The notes beneath the pieces were generated by a model that saw only the letters and a program-made list of their open reading frames with translations, searched no databases and had not been told where the DNA came from. Below, one piece after another: positions 1 to 9,460 of a stretch of 25,531 nt of DNA. Source of the DNA: Nymphaea colorata. Taxonomy: Eukaryota; Streptophyta; Magnoliopsida; Nymphaeales; Nymphaeaceae. How positions within the stretch are numbered: position 1 is the first letter of the stretch; every line of letters starts with the position of its first letter. Location: NCBI RefSeq assembly GCF_008831285.2, contig NW_022205117.1:1-25531 (forward strand), read 5' to 3'. Position numbers and translations under genes: made by a program.

Positions 1-82
1 ACCCCAACCCCAACCCCAACCCCAACCCCAACCCCAACCCCAACCCCAACCCCAACCCCAACCCCAACCCCAACCCCAACCC
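1..82. repeat. Left telomere, CCCCAA repeats
   Basis: About 13 tandem copies of CCCCAA run from the first base, and the last copy is cut to AACCC before unique sequence begins. This is the C-rich strand of an oligohymenophorean-type G4T2 telomere. Together with the matching right end it shows that the window is a whole macronuclear chromosome and not a fragment. Confidence 0.98.
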
Positions 83-156
83 ATCTTCTATTATCCACAT
101 ATATACATACACAAGGATTTATAAGATGAAATATAGGTGGTTGATGTAAGAATCAA
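83..156. other. Left subtelomere, very short
   Basis: Only 74 bases separate the telomere repeats from the stop codon of the first gene. The stretch is AT-rich and must hold the 3' UTR and poly(A) signals of that minus-strand gene. No repeat or other gene is visible. Confidence 0.7.
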
Positions 157-1271
157 TCAGTGGGGGACTCCCCTCGCAAGTCCGCGCTTGTCGAATGAAA
201 AGTTCTCGAAGATGTTTCCCATCAGCATCACGTACCGATCCAGCTCCATCTGGGTTGCACTGGGACCAGTAGCAAGGTAGAATATCGACATTAGGGTCTT
301 CTCGGAAGGAGGAACCGCAACGATCATGGCGGAAGCTTTGGTTCCCAGACTGACGAAGGTGGGCAAGTCGATCGGCCCGCTCTCCAGTCCCACCGCACTA
401 ACGAAGTACTCGCAGTAGTAGAAGGGGACGATGAACTGGAGGAACTCATCGTAGGCGATCCTGTCTCTTCCCTTCAGAGCCAATCCTGCCACGTAGTCCC
501 TCTCTCCCTCGCTCATCTGCAGCACAGCTTCCAAGAAGTGGCTCACCTGTTGGACATCCAGGCTCAGTTTCTTATTCGCATCCAGCTGCATGATGGTTAT
601 CTTGAGTTGGGAATAGATAAGCTTGGCGAAGCGTTCAGTCGCGCGGTTGTCGATGGAGAATTCGTTGGGATTTGGCTGGGGAGGAGCGGGAGCAGGCGGT
701 TTGACGTTGTCATTATCGTATATGGCGCTAAGTGATCCAAAGTATTCTTTGAGGAAGACGAAGAAATCTTCATACGAGATGAATCCGTCGCCATCAAGGT
801 CCACTTCCCTGAAGAGCACATCATAGATCTCCTACGATCCAAAGACTTCGATTGTGTTGAGGGAGTATTCGAGAGTCTGGATGAACTCTGGCAGGTTCAT
901 CACTCTCCTGTGTCCCTGGGAGTAAAGTTTCTGCCGATGCAGACGCTGGATAGCCATTTCTCCGAAGTGCTGTTCCACGCAGAAGTCCACCTATATGAGA
1001 TTGCACTTACGAACTCGCGATAAGTAATCCTGCCGTCGTTGTCTCGATCGTACCTGAAGACGTTTTGAACCACGTAATAGACTTCCTCGGGTTTTTCCTG
1101 TAAAAGTTGGACCAAGATTTCTTTGATTTCCTCCTGTTCGAAAAATTGATTGTTGTTGGAATCGAACTGCATCAGCACTTCCATCATCCTCTCTCGCACG
1201 AAGGCAGCAAACCTGTAGTCCGAGAAGGACAGCTTATTGTAACGACGTCGGCTGGTCGCACCCTGGCTCAT
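157..1271 (-). CDS. EF-hand calcium-binding protein
   Basis: Protein of 364 residues, read from ATG at 1271 to TGA at 157-159 with one 20-nt intron at 991-1010. One EF-hand loop is canonical: D75-R-D-N-D-G-R-I-T-Y-R-E86. Two are good but imperfect: D37 to E48, and D151-LDGDGFISYE-D162 with Asp at position 12. A fourth near residue 224 is degenerate. A proline/alanine-rich linker lies around residues 185-197. An in-frame TAG in the sequence GSEEIYD reads as Glu. The layout resembles calmodulin-like or centrin/calcineurin-B-like sensors with a longer C-terminal half. It is likely a Ca2+ sensor of cytoskeleton or cilium, but the partner is unknown. It is the first gene after the telomere and the next gene upstream is in the same orientation. 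Confidence 0.9.
991..1010 (-). other. Intron, 20 nt, of the EF-hand gene
   Basis: Minus-strand sequence gtaagtgcaatctcatatag. Removing it joins TYREF to VDFCVEQ and keeps a single frame to the stop. It lies between codons (phase 0). Confidence 0.93.
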
Positions 1272-1402
1272 AAGATTATAACAATCAAACAGTCATCCAC
1301 CCACCTTTTATTGTCAAAATAAAATCAAATACCAAAGAAAGACAAGATCAAAGGAAAAAATCAATAGAGATTGTTGGCGACGCATAGGTGATATAGAAGT
1401 AA

Positions 1403-2128
1403 TCAGGTCTATTCGAAAAGAATGTAGCTGTTTATCTTTTGGGAAAGGATGAGGTTTAGAGAAGTAACGAACTTGTCCTTTGCCAGGAACAGAAGGCCTT
1501 ATAGAGAATCGTGGGGATCGATATTGTTGAATCTGTTCATATAGTAATCCAGTTCCAACTTATGACCGTATCTGCTCAAAATATACTCTTAATACTTAAC
1601 CACAAGGTCATGGAACTCCATTTCCCCCCTCTTCAGTACCGTCTCTTTCTCATCGTTCTCCATATCATTATACAGTGCCATGTTCGGTTTCTCCTCATTG
1701 AACATCTCCTCCTGCACCTGCTTTATCTCCACTAGCTACTTTATCAACGCATTTTCCTATTCTTTGAATCGTGCAGCCACGCTCTCCCTAAACTCAGCTA
1801 GCAGGCCTTTGATGAATGCATAGCCCAGCAGATCCTCGACTGTTTTGCCGCTCATTTGTTATAAAGATTTGATGCCTCCTGGCTGGCGTTAGTCCAGCTA
1901 TTGTCTAACTTTGGAGTAAAACTAATCAATTGCTTTTTCGTTTTATTTGAGACTATTGATTGCGCTTTCCTCTGCCTTTCCTGCGTAGTCGCTTATCTCC
2001 TTCTTGAGTTTGCCTATCATTCGGTCCAGGAAGAGTTTATTTTTCTCTCCAATCACCATTTTGGTGAGTTCCAAACCGTACTCCTCGCGTATCTGCTTAT
2101 ATTTGTCACTCGTGCAGCCCGCTCCCAT
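1403..2128 (-). CDS. N-myristoylated/palmitoylated helical protein, unknown family
   Basis: Intronless, 241 residues, ATG at 2128 to TGA at 1403-1405, with nine in-frame TAA/TAG codons read as Glu. The N-terminus MGAGCTSDK has Gly2 for N-myristoylation and Cys5 for palmitoylation, the usual dual-acyl tag for ciliary or plasma membrane. The rest is highly charged and helical (for example GEKNKLFLDRMIGKLKKEI and KEEENALIKELVEIKQVQEE), so coiled coil is likely. No catalytic motif is visible and I do not recognise the family. A role as a membrane-tethered scaffold is inference only. The coding frame is hidden under the standard code because TAA/TAG occur throughout. Confidence 0.85.
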
Positions 2129-2179
2129 ATATTATATCAGGGTTATTAATTAACAGATGAAGAATATTAAGCATGAACA

Positions 2180-2781
2180 TCACTGGTAGTTTTGGATGAA
2201 GTATGAGTAGAGGAAAGCACTAAGAGCACGGTGGAATTTCTCATCGGTCTGAGATTTGGAAATGAAGGAATCCCATTTGTCAGGGTCGATGAACATCTTA
2301 TCCGATACGATCAGGCTTTCAAGCATCTGTAGCTTGTCCATAGACTTCGGCATCTATGGCTTTGCTGGTCGTTCTTACTCTTTAATGGAAAGCTCAAGAG
2401 CTCTCTTCTTAGAGAGTTGCTCATAGATACTTACTCTGCTATTTTTCCTTTCGGCTGCAGACAGGATCCACTCCTCGTTGCGATGCATGCCGCGTTTATC
2501 AATCTTGAGTGTCTTTGAGAGCATGTCTATCTGTTAATTGGGAGGCTTGCTATTATCATAGGAGCTGGTTTGGCTGCTGGGGCGTGTGTTTATACTTCGA
2601 TTCTCCTTGTTGCTAATGTTCTCCTTGTTGCTTTCGCCTTTCCTGTTGGTATTCTCCTTGCTGCTAATCTATCTGCTTGGCTTGGCTGCACTATTTTCCT
2701 TATTGAATGCGCTGACTATATGATGGGGGTGATACCGAGGTCGGAGATGTTGATGTATGATTTTTTGGCCTATCTTTTCAT
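2180..2781 (-). CDS. Small Asn/Lys/Glu-rich protein, unknown
   Basis: Protein of 193 residues, ATG at 2781 to TGA at 2180-2182, one 20-nt intron at 2716-2735. The N-terminal third is low complexity and repeats the motif NKEN or SNKEN four times (residues about 20-57). It is followed by a basic segment and a more ordered C-terminal half rich in hydrophobics (MDKLQMLESLIVSDKMFIDP and FHRALSAFLYSYFIQNYQ). No known domain is recognised. Only 52 bp separate its stop from the start of the next gene downstream on the same strand. Confidence 0.82.
2716..2735 (-). other. Intron, 20 nt
   Basis: Minus-strand gtatcacccccatcatatag. Removing it joins the start MKREAKKSYINISDL to VSAFNKEN in one frame (phase 1). 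Confidence 0.85.
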
Positions 2782-2868
2782 AACGGTCTGAATATAATAA
2801 GTTAATTGTAGTATATTAATTGCATTATAGTACAGCTTATGGATTTTATGATAAATCTATATTAATGA

Positions 2869-5800
2869 TCATTCCTCCTCAAGCTCACTGTCCTCGTTGT
2901 TGCCACTGCTACTGGCTGCCCGGTGCTTCTCATAAAGTTCGTACTTTTCGTAGAAACTGGCCTTGGGGACATAGAGCGGATCGCAATTGTCTTCCTGCTT
3001 GGTATAGAAGAATTGAAGGCCATTATCGAAGTAATAAAGATCTGTGCAATCTTCAAGCGGATTTTCTTCGAGATATATGGCTTTAAGATGTTCAATTCCC
3101 TTGATGCCTGAGACATTGCTAATGAAGTTGTGCTGCAGTTTTAGGATCTCCAGCTTGTTGAAGCTCTCAAATCCTGAAATCTCACGCAGGTGATTGTTCT
3201 TGAGGTTAAGTTCGATAAGCTCGCTGGTTTACGCTTAAAGGTTTTCCACTTTTTCAATGAAGTTGTCGGCGAGCGAGAGGTAGACCAGCGAATCGAGACC
3301 CTTGAGGAGGGCAGGATCGATACGCCTCAGGTTCATACCGTCCAGAGAGAGCTTCTTGAGACCAGTGAAGAAGTAAATTTGCTAAAGACTGGCAAAAGCA
3401 GTGCCTCCGATGTAAAGTTCCTCTAGTGATTCCTTCATGTGGTTGAGGTTTTCGAGGCGTTCAATGGGGTTATTGTTGAAGGATAGCTCTTTCAGCTTCA
3501 TATTCTCGAGGTTCTTAATCTCTTTGATTTCATTCTTGTAAAGAGTGAGGATGCTTACTTTGGTGAGGTTCTCAAGTCCAGCCAACGAAGTGATCATATT
3601 CTCAGAGCCACTGATTTGGACTAAATTTGCCAAGCCAGCTAAAGGCTGCAGACTGTCAACGCTATTCTTATCGAAACAGATGTATTCAAGGAAGGTGAGT
3701 TTTTCGATGCCTGCGAGAGAAGTTATGCAGTTGCTGGAAAGGTAAAGCACTCGAATGTTGGGGAAGTCGGAGAGGAAAGTGACTTCCTTGATCCGACCGA
3801 AGTTGAGATAAAGCTTGGTGACTCTTTTGCAGAAACTATCGTACAATTATTTGGGGAACTCCTTTGTGCCGGTTTTGATGAGATCCATTTCGTTGGTCAT
3901 ATGCCTGAAGTCCATACTGACTGCAAAGGACTTCTCCACTGCATAGCTCTTCAGCTTAGTGGTGTTGAGATTTCTCATCAGTTCTTCATGCAGTGTCTTT
4001 TCAGATACTTCTATTTGCACCAGGATGACAGTCTTGTCGAGCCTGAGATAGGTGAGGGAAGTCTATGGGGTGATGACATTGCGCAACTCGCGAGCCTCCT
4101 TCTTGATCTGTTTGGAACGCTTGATCATCTTGAGCTCTTCGATATGGGCTGGCTGCTTAAGCAAGTTGATGTATCTTAGCTTTTCCTTCTGGAAAGACTC
4201 GAAAAGGTCAGCCAAAGATTCAGTTTTCTTCTATAATTCTTTGGAGACATCGATAGAGTAGATGATGTACTTGTTAAGTTACTATCTGTAGCGTTTATCC
4301 TTAAGGTAGAACTCTCCACCTCTGACGTCAGCTTGAAGGGGTATTTAATTGACAGCAAAGTTGTGAATCTTTCCTTTTTCTATAACCGAAATTATGATCT
4401 CGATGTCTATCTTTCCCTTCTCTGTCAGTTCCTCTGCACCCTTGCTCAGAACTCTGAAGAAAAACAATTGTTTTTTGAGGTAGAATTTTCTCACAAGGAA
4501 ACCAAAACGAGGCATAGGCTTGTCATATGACTGGTATTCAGTGATATAGGGGAAGAAGGGGCGGAAATGACGTTCGAAAAGATATTATTTACGTTGACTG
4601 GGACTCATGTGAACGAAATGGCACTCTCCACAGTAGGTTCGCCTGCACCTCTCGCATGAAATGTTGAAGAGACAAGTGCGTGGAATCTCGTAGAAAGTAT
4701 TACATGAAACACAGATAATTGGACGAGTGAACTTACGCACAGAGGGGGTTTCTGATTTTTCGATGTTGATGCAAGTATGGGCAACTTATCCATGCTTTGC
4801 TGCTTTTTCCTGGTTTTCGATGAGACTTTCGAAGTAGTTGGCGCGCTGCTCGAGAGTGGACCAGATGGCTGCGTTTTATGAGATGGGGCCTAGCTTTGCC
4901 CGCTTGAGCTCGTAGAGGAAGTGGTTAAACTGGTCGAGCTGCTCTTGCTTCTTATCAATGTTGCTGATGACTGCCAGTTGGATTTCACAGACCAATCCCT
5001 TGTTGATTTGGGCATTGATCAGGATATCGCGAGTACCATTATCCAACCTATCCTTGATGCGAATTATCTTGAAGGGATTGCTTAGATCGTTACTCATTTA
5101 GTTGAGTCTGCGGATGAGGTAGACGACTTCAGTTTCCTTGGAGATACACTTGCAGCGGAGGAGGTCGAAGATCTTGAAGTTTATTAGGTTCAGGTTGAGC
5201 AGATCCTTCTTGCACTCCTCCTGGTAGAAGTGGTCGGCGATGCCGATCTTGGTCTCGTCTACTCTTCCGGGGATGGTGAGCAGGAAGTGGATGGCTTCAT
5301 TCAACTCACTGCAAATGTAAGAAGAAATGGCGCTCTTGAGGTAGTAGCAATACTTTCCCACACTAGTCTGCTCGCGACTTATGTGACGCTGAGACTCATC
5401 AGCAGTGAACATCTAAAGAGCAAGCAGAACTTCCATGTGGTAGCATTCCTGTTTGATGTGCTTCACCTTATTCTCAAAGACTTCTTGCCAATGCTTGATT
5501 TCCTTGTACAAACCGTTCTTGATTTGGGCGTAGAGATACATCGGCAAACCGTTGTGATCTTTGAACTCATTTTGAGTATTCTTGACCAACTGCTATGGGT
5601 TTCGGATTATTTCATCCAATTATTACACCCACTTGGTGATGACTCTTAGAATGGAGGGGGATTTGACGAAGAAAATTCCGTTTTATATCTCAGATTCGGT
5701 ATACTTTGGTGTGTTTTTATTGATTTTTTGGCTAATAGCGAACTTGGTATAGCTTTTAACTTTCTCATAGTATAGCTGGTCTTCATGGGTTTCCTCCTCA

Positions 5801-6651
5801 GTGACTGCAGCTCTGCGCTTGTGGATAGGAAGGAAGATTTCTCCGAAAATGCCACTAAAGATATCCTTGAAGTGGTCAAACTCCTGGTTGCTACGCTCGA
5901 TCATATAGTTGATGGTCTTCATGATCTCCTGTGTGTAATCTCCATTCTCTTTGCGTCGGAAAGACACTTCTTTGGCTTGACTGACCTTGCTGATGAGGTC
6001 AAACTCGGCCTCTCCCTTATTGTCGATGTTGGGAATAGAGCTTCTGAGGGCAATATTGGGATCCTAAACTTTGGTCTGGGGGTATTGAACACATAAGAAA
6101 TCGAGAATTCCGACGGAAGTGGAGTTGATGTCTTCTACGAGCCTGCATCGGTTGATTTTGTTTCCACTGTTTTCGAAGACCTTCACAGTTCGCATGTATT
6201 CGATGAGGTTGTAGATGATGTTTTCAGTGAAGAGGACCTTGGCTTAGTCGAAGGAAAGATCATGGTTGTTCAAGAGATTCCAGCAGATAGAGGCAGTAGC
6301 GCGATAGACGTTGCCGAGCCAGTGCTTGGTGAGTAATGATGCTTCGTTCTCATCGCTAATCTTCTTTATCTGGTAATACTCCATAATCTCCTACAAGGCT
6401 ATCTTGATCTTAAGCTCTCGCTTGTCACTGTACGGAAGGATTTGGTTGAGGATGGAATAGTTTTTCTTCTCTTCGATTTCCCTGCAAATGGAAAGTTGGG
6501 GCTTCGTTTGCAAAAATTTTCCCTATAGGCATTTCTAAACTCTGATGGTGTCGAAAGCGCTGAGACGGTCACCGCGTTTTTGGTGTTTGGTTTTGTCTTT
6601 TTGCTTCCTGCTTGTTTTATTTCTTTTCTACGACTATACAGTTGTAAACAT
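2869..6651 (-). CDS. Large protein: RelA/SpoT-like domain, Cys-rich zinc module, C-terminal leucine-rich repeats
   Basis: Uninterrupted frame of 1260 codons from an ATG at 6651 to TGA at 2869-2871, with many TAA/TAG as Glu and no intron. Residues about 1-350 are helical and unassigned. Around 480-570, FKIFDLLRCKCI followed by IIRIKDRLDNGTRDILIN and VCEIQL fits the eukaryotic RelA/SpoT-like nucleotidyltransferase fold (D-L-R, K-D-R, R-D-x-L-x-N, E-I-Q). Around 640-680 lies a Cys/His cluster of CxxC pairs (CVSC, CERC, CGEC), a likely zinc site. A coiled-coil stretch follows near 800. About ten leucine-rich repeats (e.g. LYLSSNCITSLAGIEKL) fill residues 950-1200, and the tail is acidic. Whether the RelA-like part makes nucleotides is unknown; it may be inactive. 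The true N-terminus probably lies upstream in the frames at 6655-7418. The LRRs suggest protein binding. Confidence 0.88.
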
Positions 6652-6654
6652 TCT

Positions 6655-6864
6655 TCATAAAGTTTTCTTCTTTTTAGAATTTTACCCAGACTTCTGGTCG
6701 TTGTTCTCTTTGTTGCCCTACTTTGCTTTCTCTTTTTCTTTTTACTTCTTGGCTCTGGCTTCCTCTGCTTCCGCCTGTCTCTTCTCGAGATTGGTTAGAT
6801 TGACAGATAAATTGGTTTCTATACGTTTCAAGATATCCCCAAAGCCTTCAAGGCACTTAGTCAT
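6655..6864 (-). CDS. Probable N-terminal segment of the RelA-like/LRR gene, in a shifted frame
   Basis: A 69-codon stretch with strongly coding composition: MTKCLEGFGDILKRIETNLS followed by a Lys/Glu-rich coiled segment (EARAKKEKEKEKAKEG). It ends with TGA at 6655-6657, six bases before the ATG at 6651, and its first ATG overlaps the stop of the segment before it (ATGA at 6861-6864). Such spacing leaves no room for separate genes in this genome. It is most likely part of one long N-terminal region, joined by an unseen frame change. No GT...AG pair of 20 nt links the segments. Confidence 0.5.
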
Positions 6865-7418
6865 CTTTAAGAGTTTTCATTAAGGCTCTGAAGTTCTTTG
6901 GTCTATTCTTTTTGTTTCAAAATTTGCGGGACGAACTTGAATGGACTTGTGGATAGTTCTGTGGGATTTTAGATGTAGCAGGATTCATCTTCAGTGACTT
7001 TGTTGACAGTGTTCATGCTGAGCGGCATGCTCTTCTGGAACTCATGGAAGATAGGTTTGGAGGGGCTTTTATTGATGGAGCAATTGGAAGGTTAGTTGTC
7101 ACTTTCCCCAGCGATTCTGCGAAGGAGGCGGTTGGACTCCCTCTGTTCGCTGACCAGTTTGGACATCATGTCGAGCAATAGGGATTGGTAATTCGCCTAG
7201 GTCTTGGTGATCTTGATCGGCTCCAGCGTCTCTGGGTGTTTTTTTCTAATCATAAATCGAATATTTTTACGTTTCCAATAGAAAATAATGCATTAATTCT
7301 CACTTTCAACTTTCCATTTCTCAACCACACGCCCAAACTCTCCGGCAAAGGCCTACCCCTCATAAAACTGGGAGATTTCTCCAAGGATCTGCAGATACTT
7401 ATTTTTTTCTACAAGCAT
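6861..7418 (-). CDS. Probable N-terminus of the RelA-like/LRR gene
   Basis: Open frame of 185 codons from ATG at 7418 (an in-frame TGA lies just upstream) to TGA at 6861-6863. The start MLVEKNKYLQILGEISQFYE is helical, followed by a basic stretch (YWKRKNIRFMIRKKH) and a Ser/Pro/Lys-rich disordered region ending LKQKEETKELQSLNENS. One base more in the AAA run at 6866-6868 would continue it directly into the next segment. I treat it as the start of the same gene. As a separate 185-residue gene it would end inside its neighbour. Confidence 0.55.
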
Positions 7419-7565
7419 ATTTCATCAGATTAATAATAAAACACGTGGGAATAAGCTTGTTCGAGTTGCTCACCCGCAAGGAAAGTAAATTCAGAGATGA
7501 CTGATATGTTGTTTCAGGCATTATAATTGCTTTTTTTGGATTATAATTATAAGCTATGCCTACAA
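7419..7565. other. Intergenic, AT-rich
   Basis: AT-rich 147-bp gap between the APC10 stop and the start of the gene downstream on the same strand. It should hold the APC10 3' end and the promoter of the next gene. No RNA gene or repeat is seen. Confidence 0.6.
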
Positions 7566-8149
7566 TCACCTAACCGAGTAGAACTGCGTAATTTCAGCAG
7601 CTTTGAAATCGGGAAAGCCAAGTCCTTGGTTGATTTTCTCCTTCGGACCGAAGATCTTGATCTGGCGCATGTGGGTGTCCTTCCCCGAGTGCTGGTTCTG
7701 CAAAATGACGATCTGGATATTGATGGTATTGATATAGTTTTTCTCTGTGTTGTTGAGCAGTTTTGTCTTGAGGGGGACCGTATACCACCCGCTTGGCTCC
7801 TTAAGCTCGAGATACTGGACTTCCTTGAGGTCCTGCATGTTGTTGCCGGCGCGGATGGAGATCTTGGAAGGGGTGTAAGACTCGTCGGATTTGAAGTCGA
7901 AGAACATGCAAAGCTCCTGCACGCGGGTCTTCTTCATGAACTGGATGTTGATGAGGTGAGGCTGCGAGCCGTCGGATTGCCAGAAGGTGTTCGTGTTATC
8001 GTCTCGCAACTGCTATACTCCGTTGCCCATCTTCGCCGAGGAGAGAGTCCAGACCGCCTACGCGCCGATCTCGCGGCGGGTTTGGTTGTTGACTGGAGGA
8101 GTTGTGCTGTGGATGAAGGCTAAATAAAGAAGGCATTACCTTGTTCCAT
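7566..8149 (-). CDS. APC10: Anaphase-promoting complex subunit 10 (APC10/DOC1)
   Basis: Protein of 187 residues, close to the usual 185, ATG at 8149 to TGA at 7566-7568, one 20-nt intron at 8120-8139 right after MEQ. The whole protein is the DOC (galactose-binding-like) domain: REIGAEAVWTLSSAK, GVEQLRDDNTNTFWQSDGS, QPHLINIQF, SDESYTPSKISIRAGNN, EPSGWYTVPL and GKDTHMRQIKIFGP match the family at nearly every conserved position. In-frame TAG codons fall at IGAEAVW and GVEQLRD. In the APC/C E3 ligase, APC10 works with the Cdc20/Cdh1 coactivators to bind destruction-box substrates. The C-terminus ends Val-Arg instead of the common Ile-Arg tail that docks on the Cdc27 subunit. Confidence 0.97.
8120..8139 (-). 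other. Intron, 20 nt, of APC10
   Basis: Minus-strand gtaatgccttctttatttag. It follows ATG GAA CAA G and restores the frame to AFIHSTTPPVNNQTRREIG. Confidence 0.93.
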
Positions 8150-8259
8150 AATTCAAATTATTAACTATGCAAGATGACAGGGGGTCAAACTATAGTGGAA
8201 AAGCTAATCAGGGTGGGATTGATTTGCCAAAATAAATACAGCATCAAGGTGGGCGAGCA

Positions 8260-9291
8260 TCAGAAGCAGAATATTTCGAGTGCTTCCAGCTTGTCCTTGG
8301 TTTATTCCTGGATCTTGGTGTACTTGAGTGCAGTCAGCAATTTTTTGAAGGCCTCCCGGTCCACCCCCTCAGCCTTCGCCTTCATATCCGCATTTGAAAG
8401 GATCAAGACAATGTCAATGGCCAGTTCAACTTCGCTCAAAGCCTTCACCTTGTCCACACACTTGAATGAATGCTCCCACTAAGATAGCTCCTATTCCCTA
8501 AAGTACGTTTTGACAAGAGATTAAACCAAGATGGGATCGCTGATGAGTTGTTTATGGCTGATGAGGAAGGTCATCAGCTTGCCCAGCAGGTTCAGCATGT
8601 TGTGCCCTCCTTTTAGGATTTCAGTAGAGAAAGCCTCATCCTCCCACTCGAATACGCAGTTTCGCAGCACCTTCAGCGTAGCTTCTCTCAATTTCTCATC
8701 GAAGCTGACGATGTAGGGGATGAAGCGGATGTAGACCTTGTCCTCCACCAGGAACTTGCGCCCGCGTTCGATGGTGGCCAGGTTGACGAAGATCCCACCG
8801 ACGATCCACCTCAGTGCAGGGGTGCTTTAGAGCAGAGCATAGAGGACCTCCACGATGTAGCCGCGCTTGTCGCCCTCGCCGATGACCCTCGCCAGCACTT
8901 CCTCTTCCTTCGATATGTTGAGCAGCAGCAGAAGGCTGAGCTACAGTTCGAGGCCCTTCGACTCCTTGAGTTTCAATCCTAATGGCTCGACCAGGGGGAA
9001 ATACTCGGGGAGGAATTCTGCTTCTGCTGCGAAGTGGATGAGGGCGGAGAGGGAGATGGTGGTGAGTTTTGGCGAGAAGAGGTATTTGCGGAGGAGGGGG
9101 ATGATGGCGGGGGGCGAGAACATGGATCGGGATTGAGGAGTGGGGGTGTATTGGAGGATGGCGCTGATGGTGCCGTGCTGTACTTCTGGGTTATTGTTGG
9201 CAAGCAACTCAGTCAGATCGCTCACCAGCTAGGCAGTAAGAGCAAAACTTTCCTCACCTTCCACTTGCACTTCCTTTCCTTTCTCTTCCAT
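8260..9291 (-). CDS. HGH1: HGH1-like armadillo-repeat protein
   Basis: Intronless protein of 343 residues, ATG at 9291 to TGA at 8260-8262. It is built of helical ARM/HEAT repeats. The start LVSDLTELLANNNPEVQHG, the segment IVGGIFVNLATIERGRKFLV and VLRNCVFEWEDEAF resemble the conserved blocks of HGH1 (FAM203), which helps the TRiC chaperonin fold elongation factor 2 in yeast. The length is slightly below the about 390 of yeast and human. An alternative is another small ARM protein, but the order of motifs favours HGH1. In-frame TAG/TAA codons read as Glu. Its start is 169 bp from the start of the plus-strand gene, so the two share a divergent promoter region. Confidence 0.75.
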
Positions 9292-9460
9292 CAACAATCT
9301 AATATAAAAGAACACACCACCCCCATTACAATAACACAAGCATCACCATTTCCCTCTCCCTTCCCTCCTCTGCACACCGCCCCTTTTTTATCCAATCCTA
9401 AATAAAGGGAATGAGTATGCCGAATAAACTGTTTTAATCTAATCGTCACATAAATTTATT
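9292..9460. promoter_or_regulatory. Divergent intergenic region between HGH1 and the PGPG-repeat gene
   Basis: A 169-bp gap between two start codons pointing away from each other, so it must contain both promoters. It is C/T/A-rich on the plus strand near HGH1 and becomes AT-rich just before the ATG at 9461. No specific box can be named. Confidence 0.5.

Noticed and set aside
1511-1735. Plus-strand Leu-rich frame between the first two genes.
   Set aside because: It is fully covered by the minus-strand acylated helical protein, which is open for 241 codons under table 30.
6545-6883. Plus-strand hydrophobic frame that looks like a membrane protein (FLFYDYTVVN..., many F and L).
   Set aside because: It is the antisense shadow of a Lys/Glu-rich coding segment on the minus strand (AAG/GAA codons read as CTT/TTC). 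The minus frame has coding character and the plus frame has no homology.
7254-7311. A possible AT-rich 58-nt intron (GTGAG...ATTAG) in the first segment of the RelA-like/LRR gene.
   Set aside because: The flanking frame is already continuous; removing 58 nt would shift it. All other introns are 20 nt.
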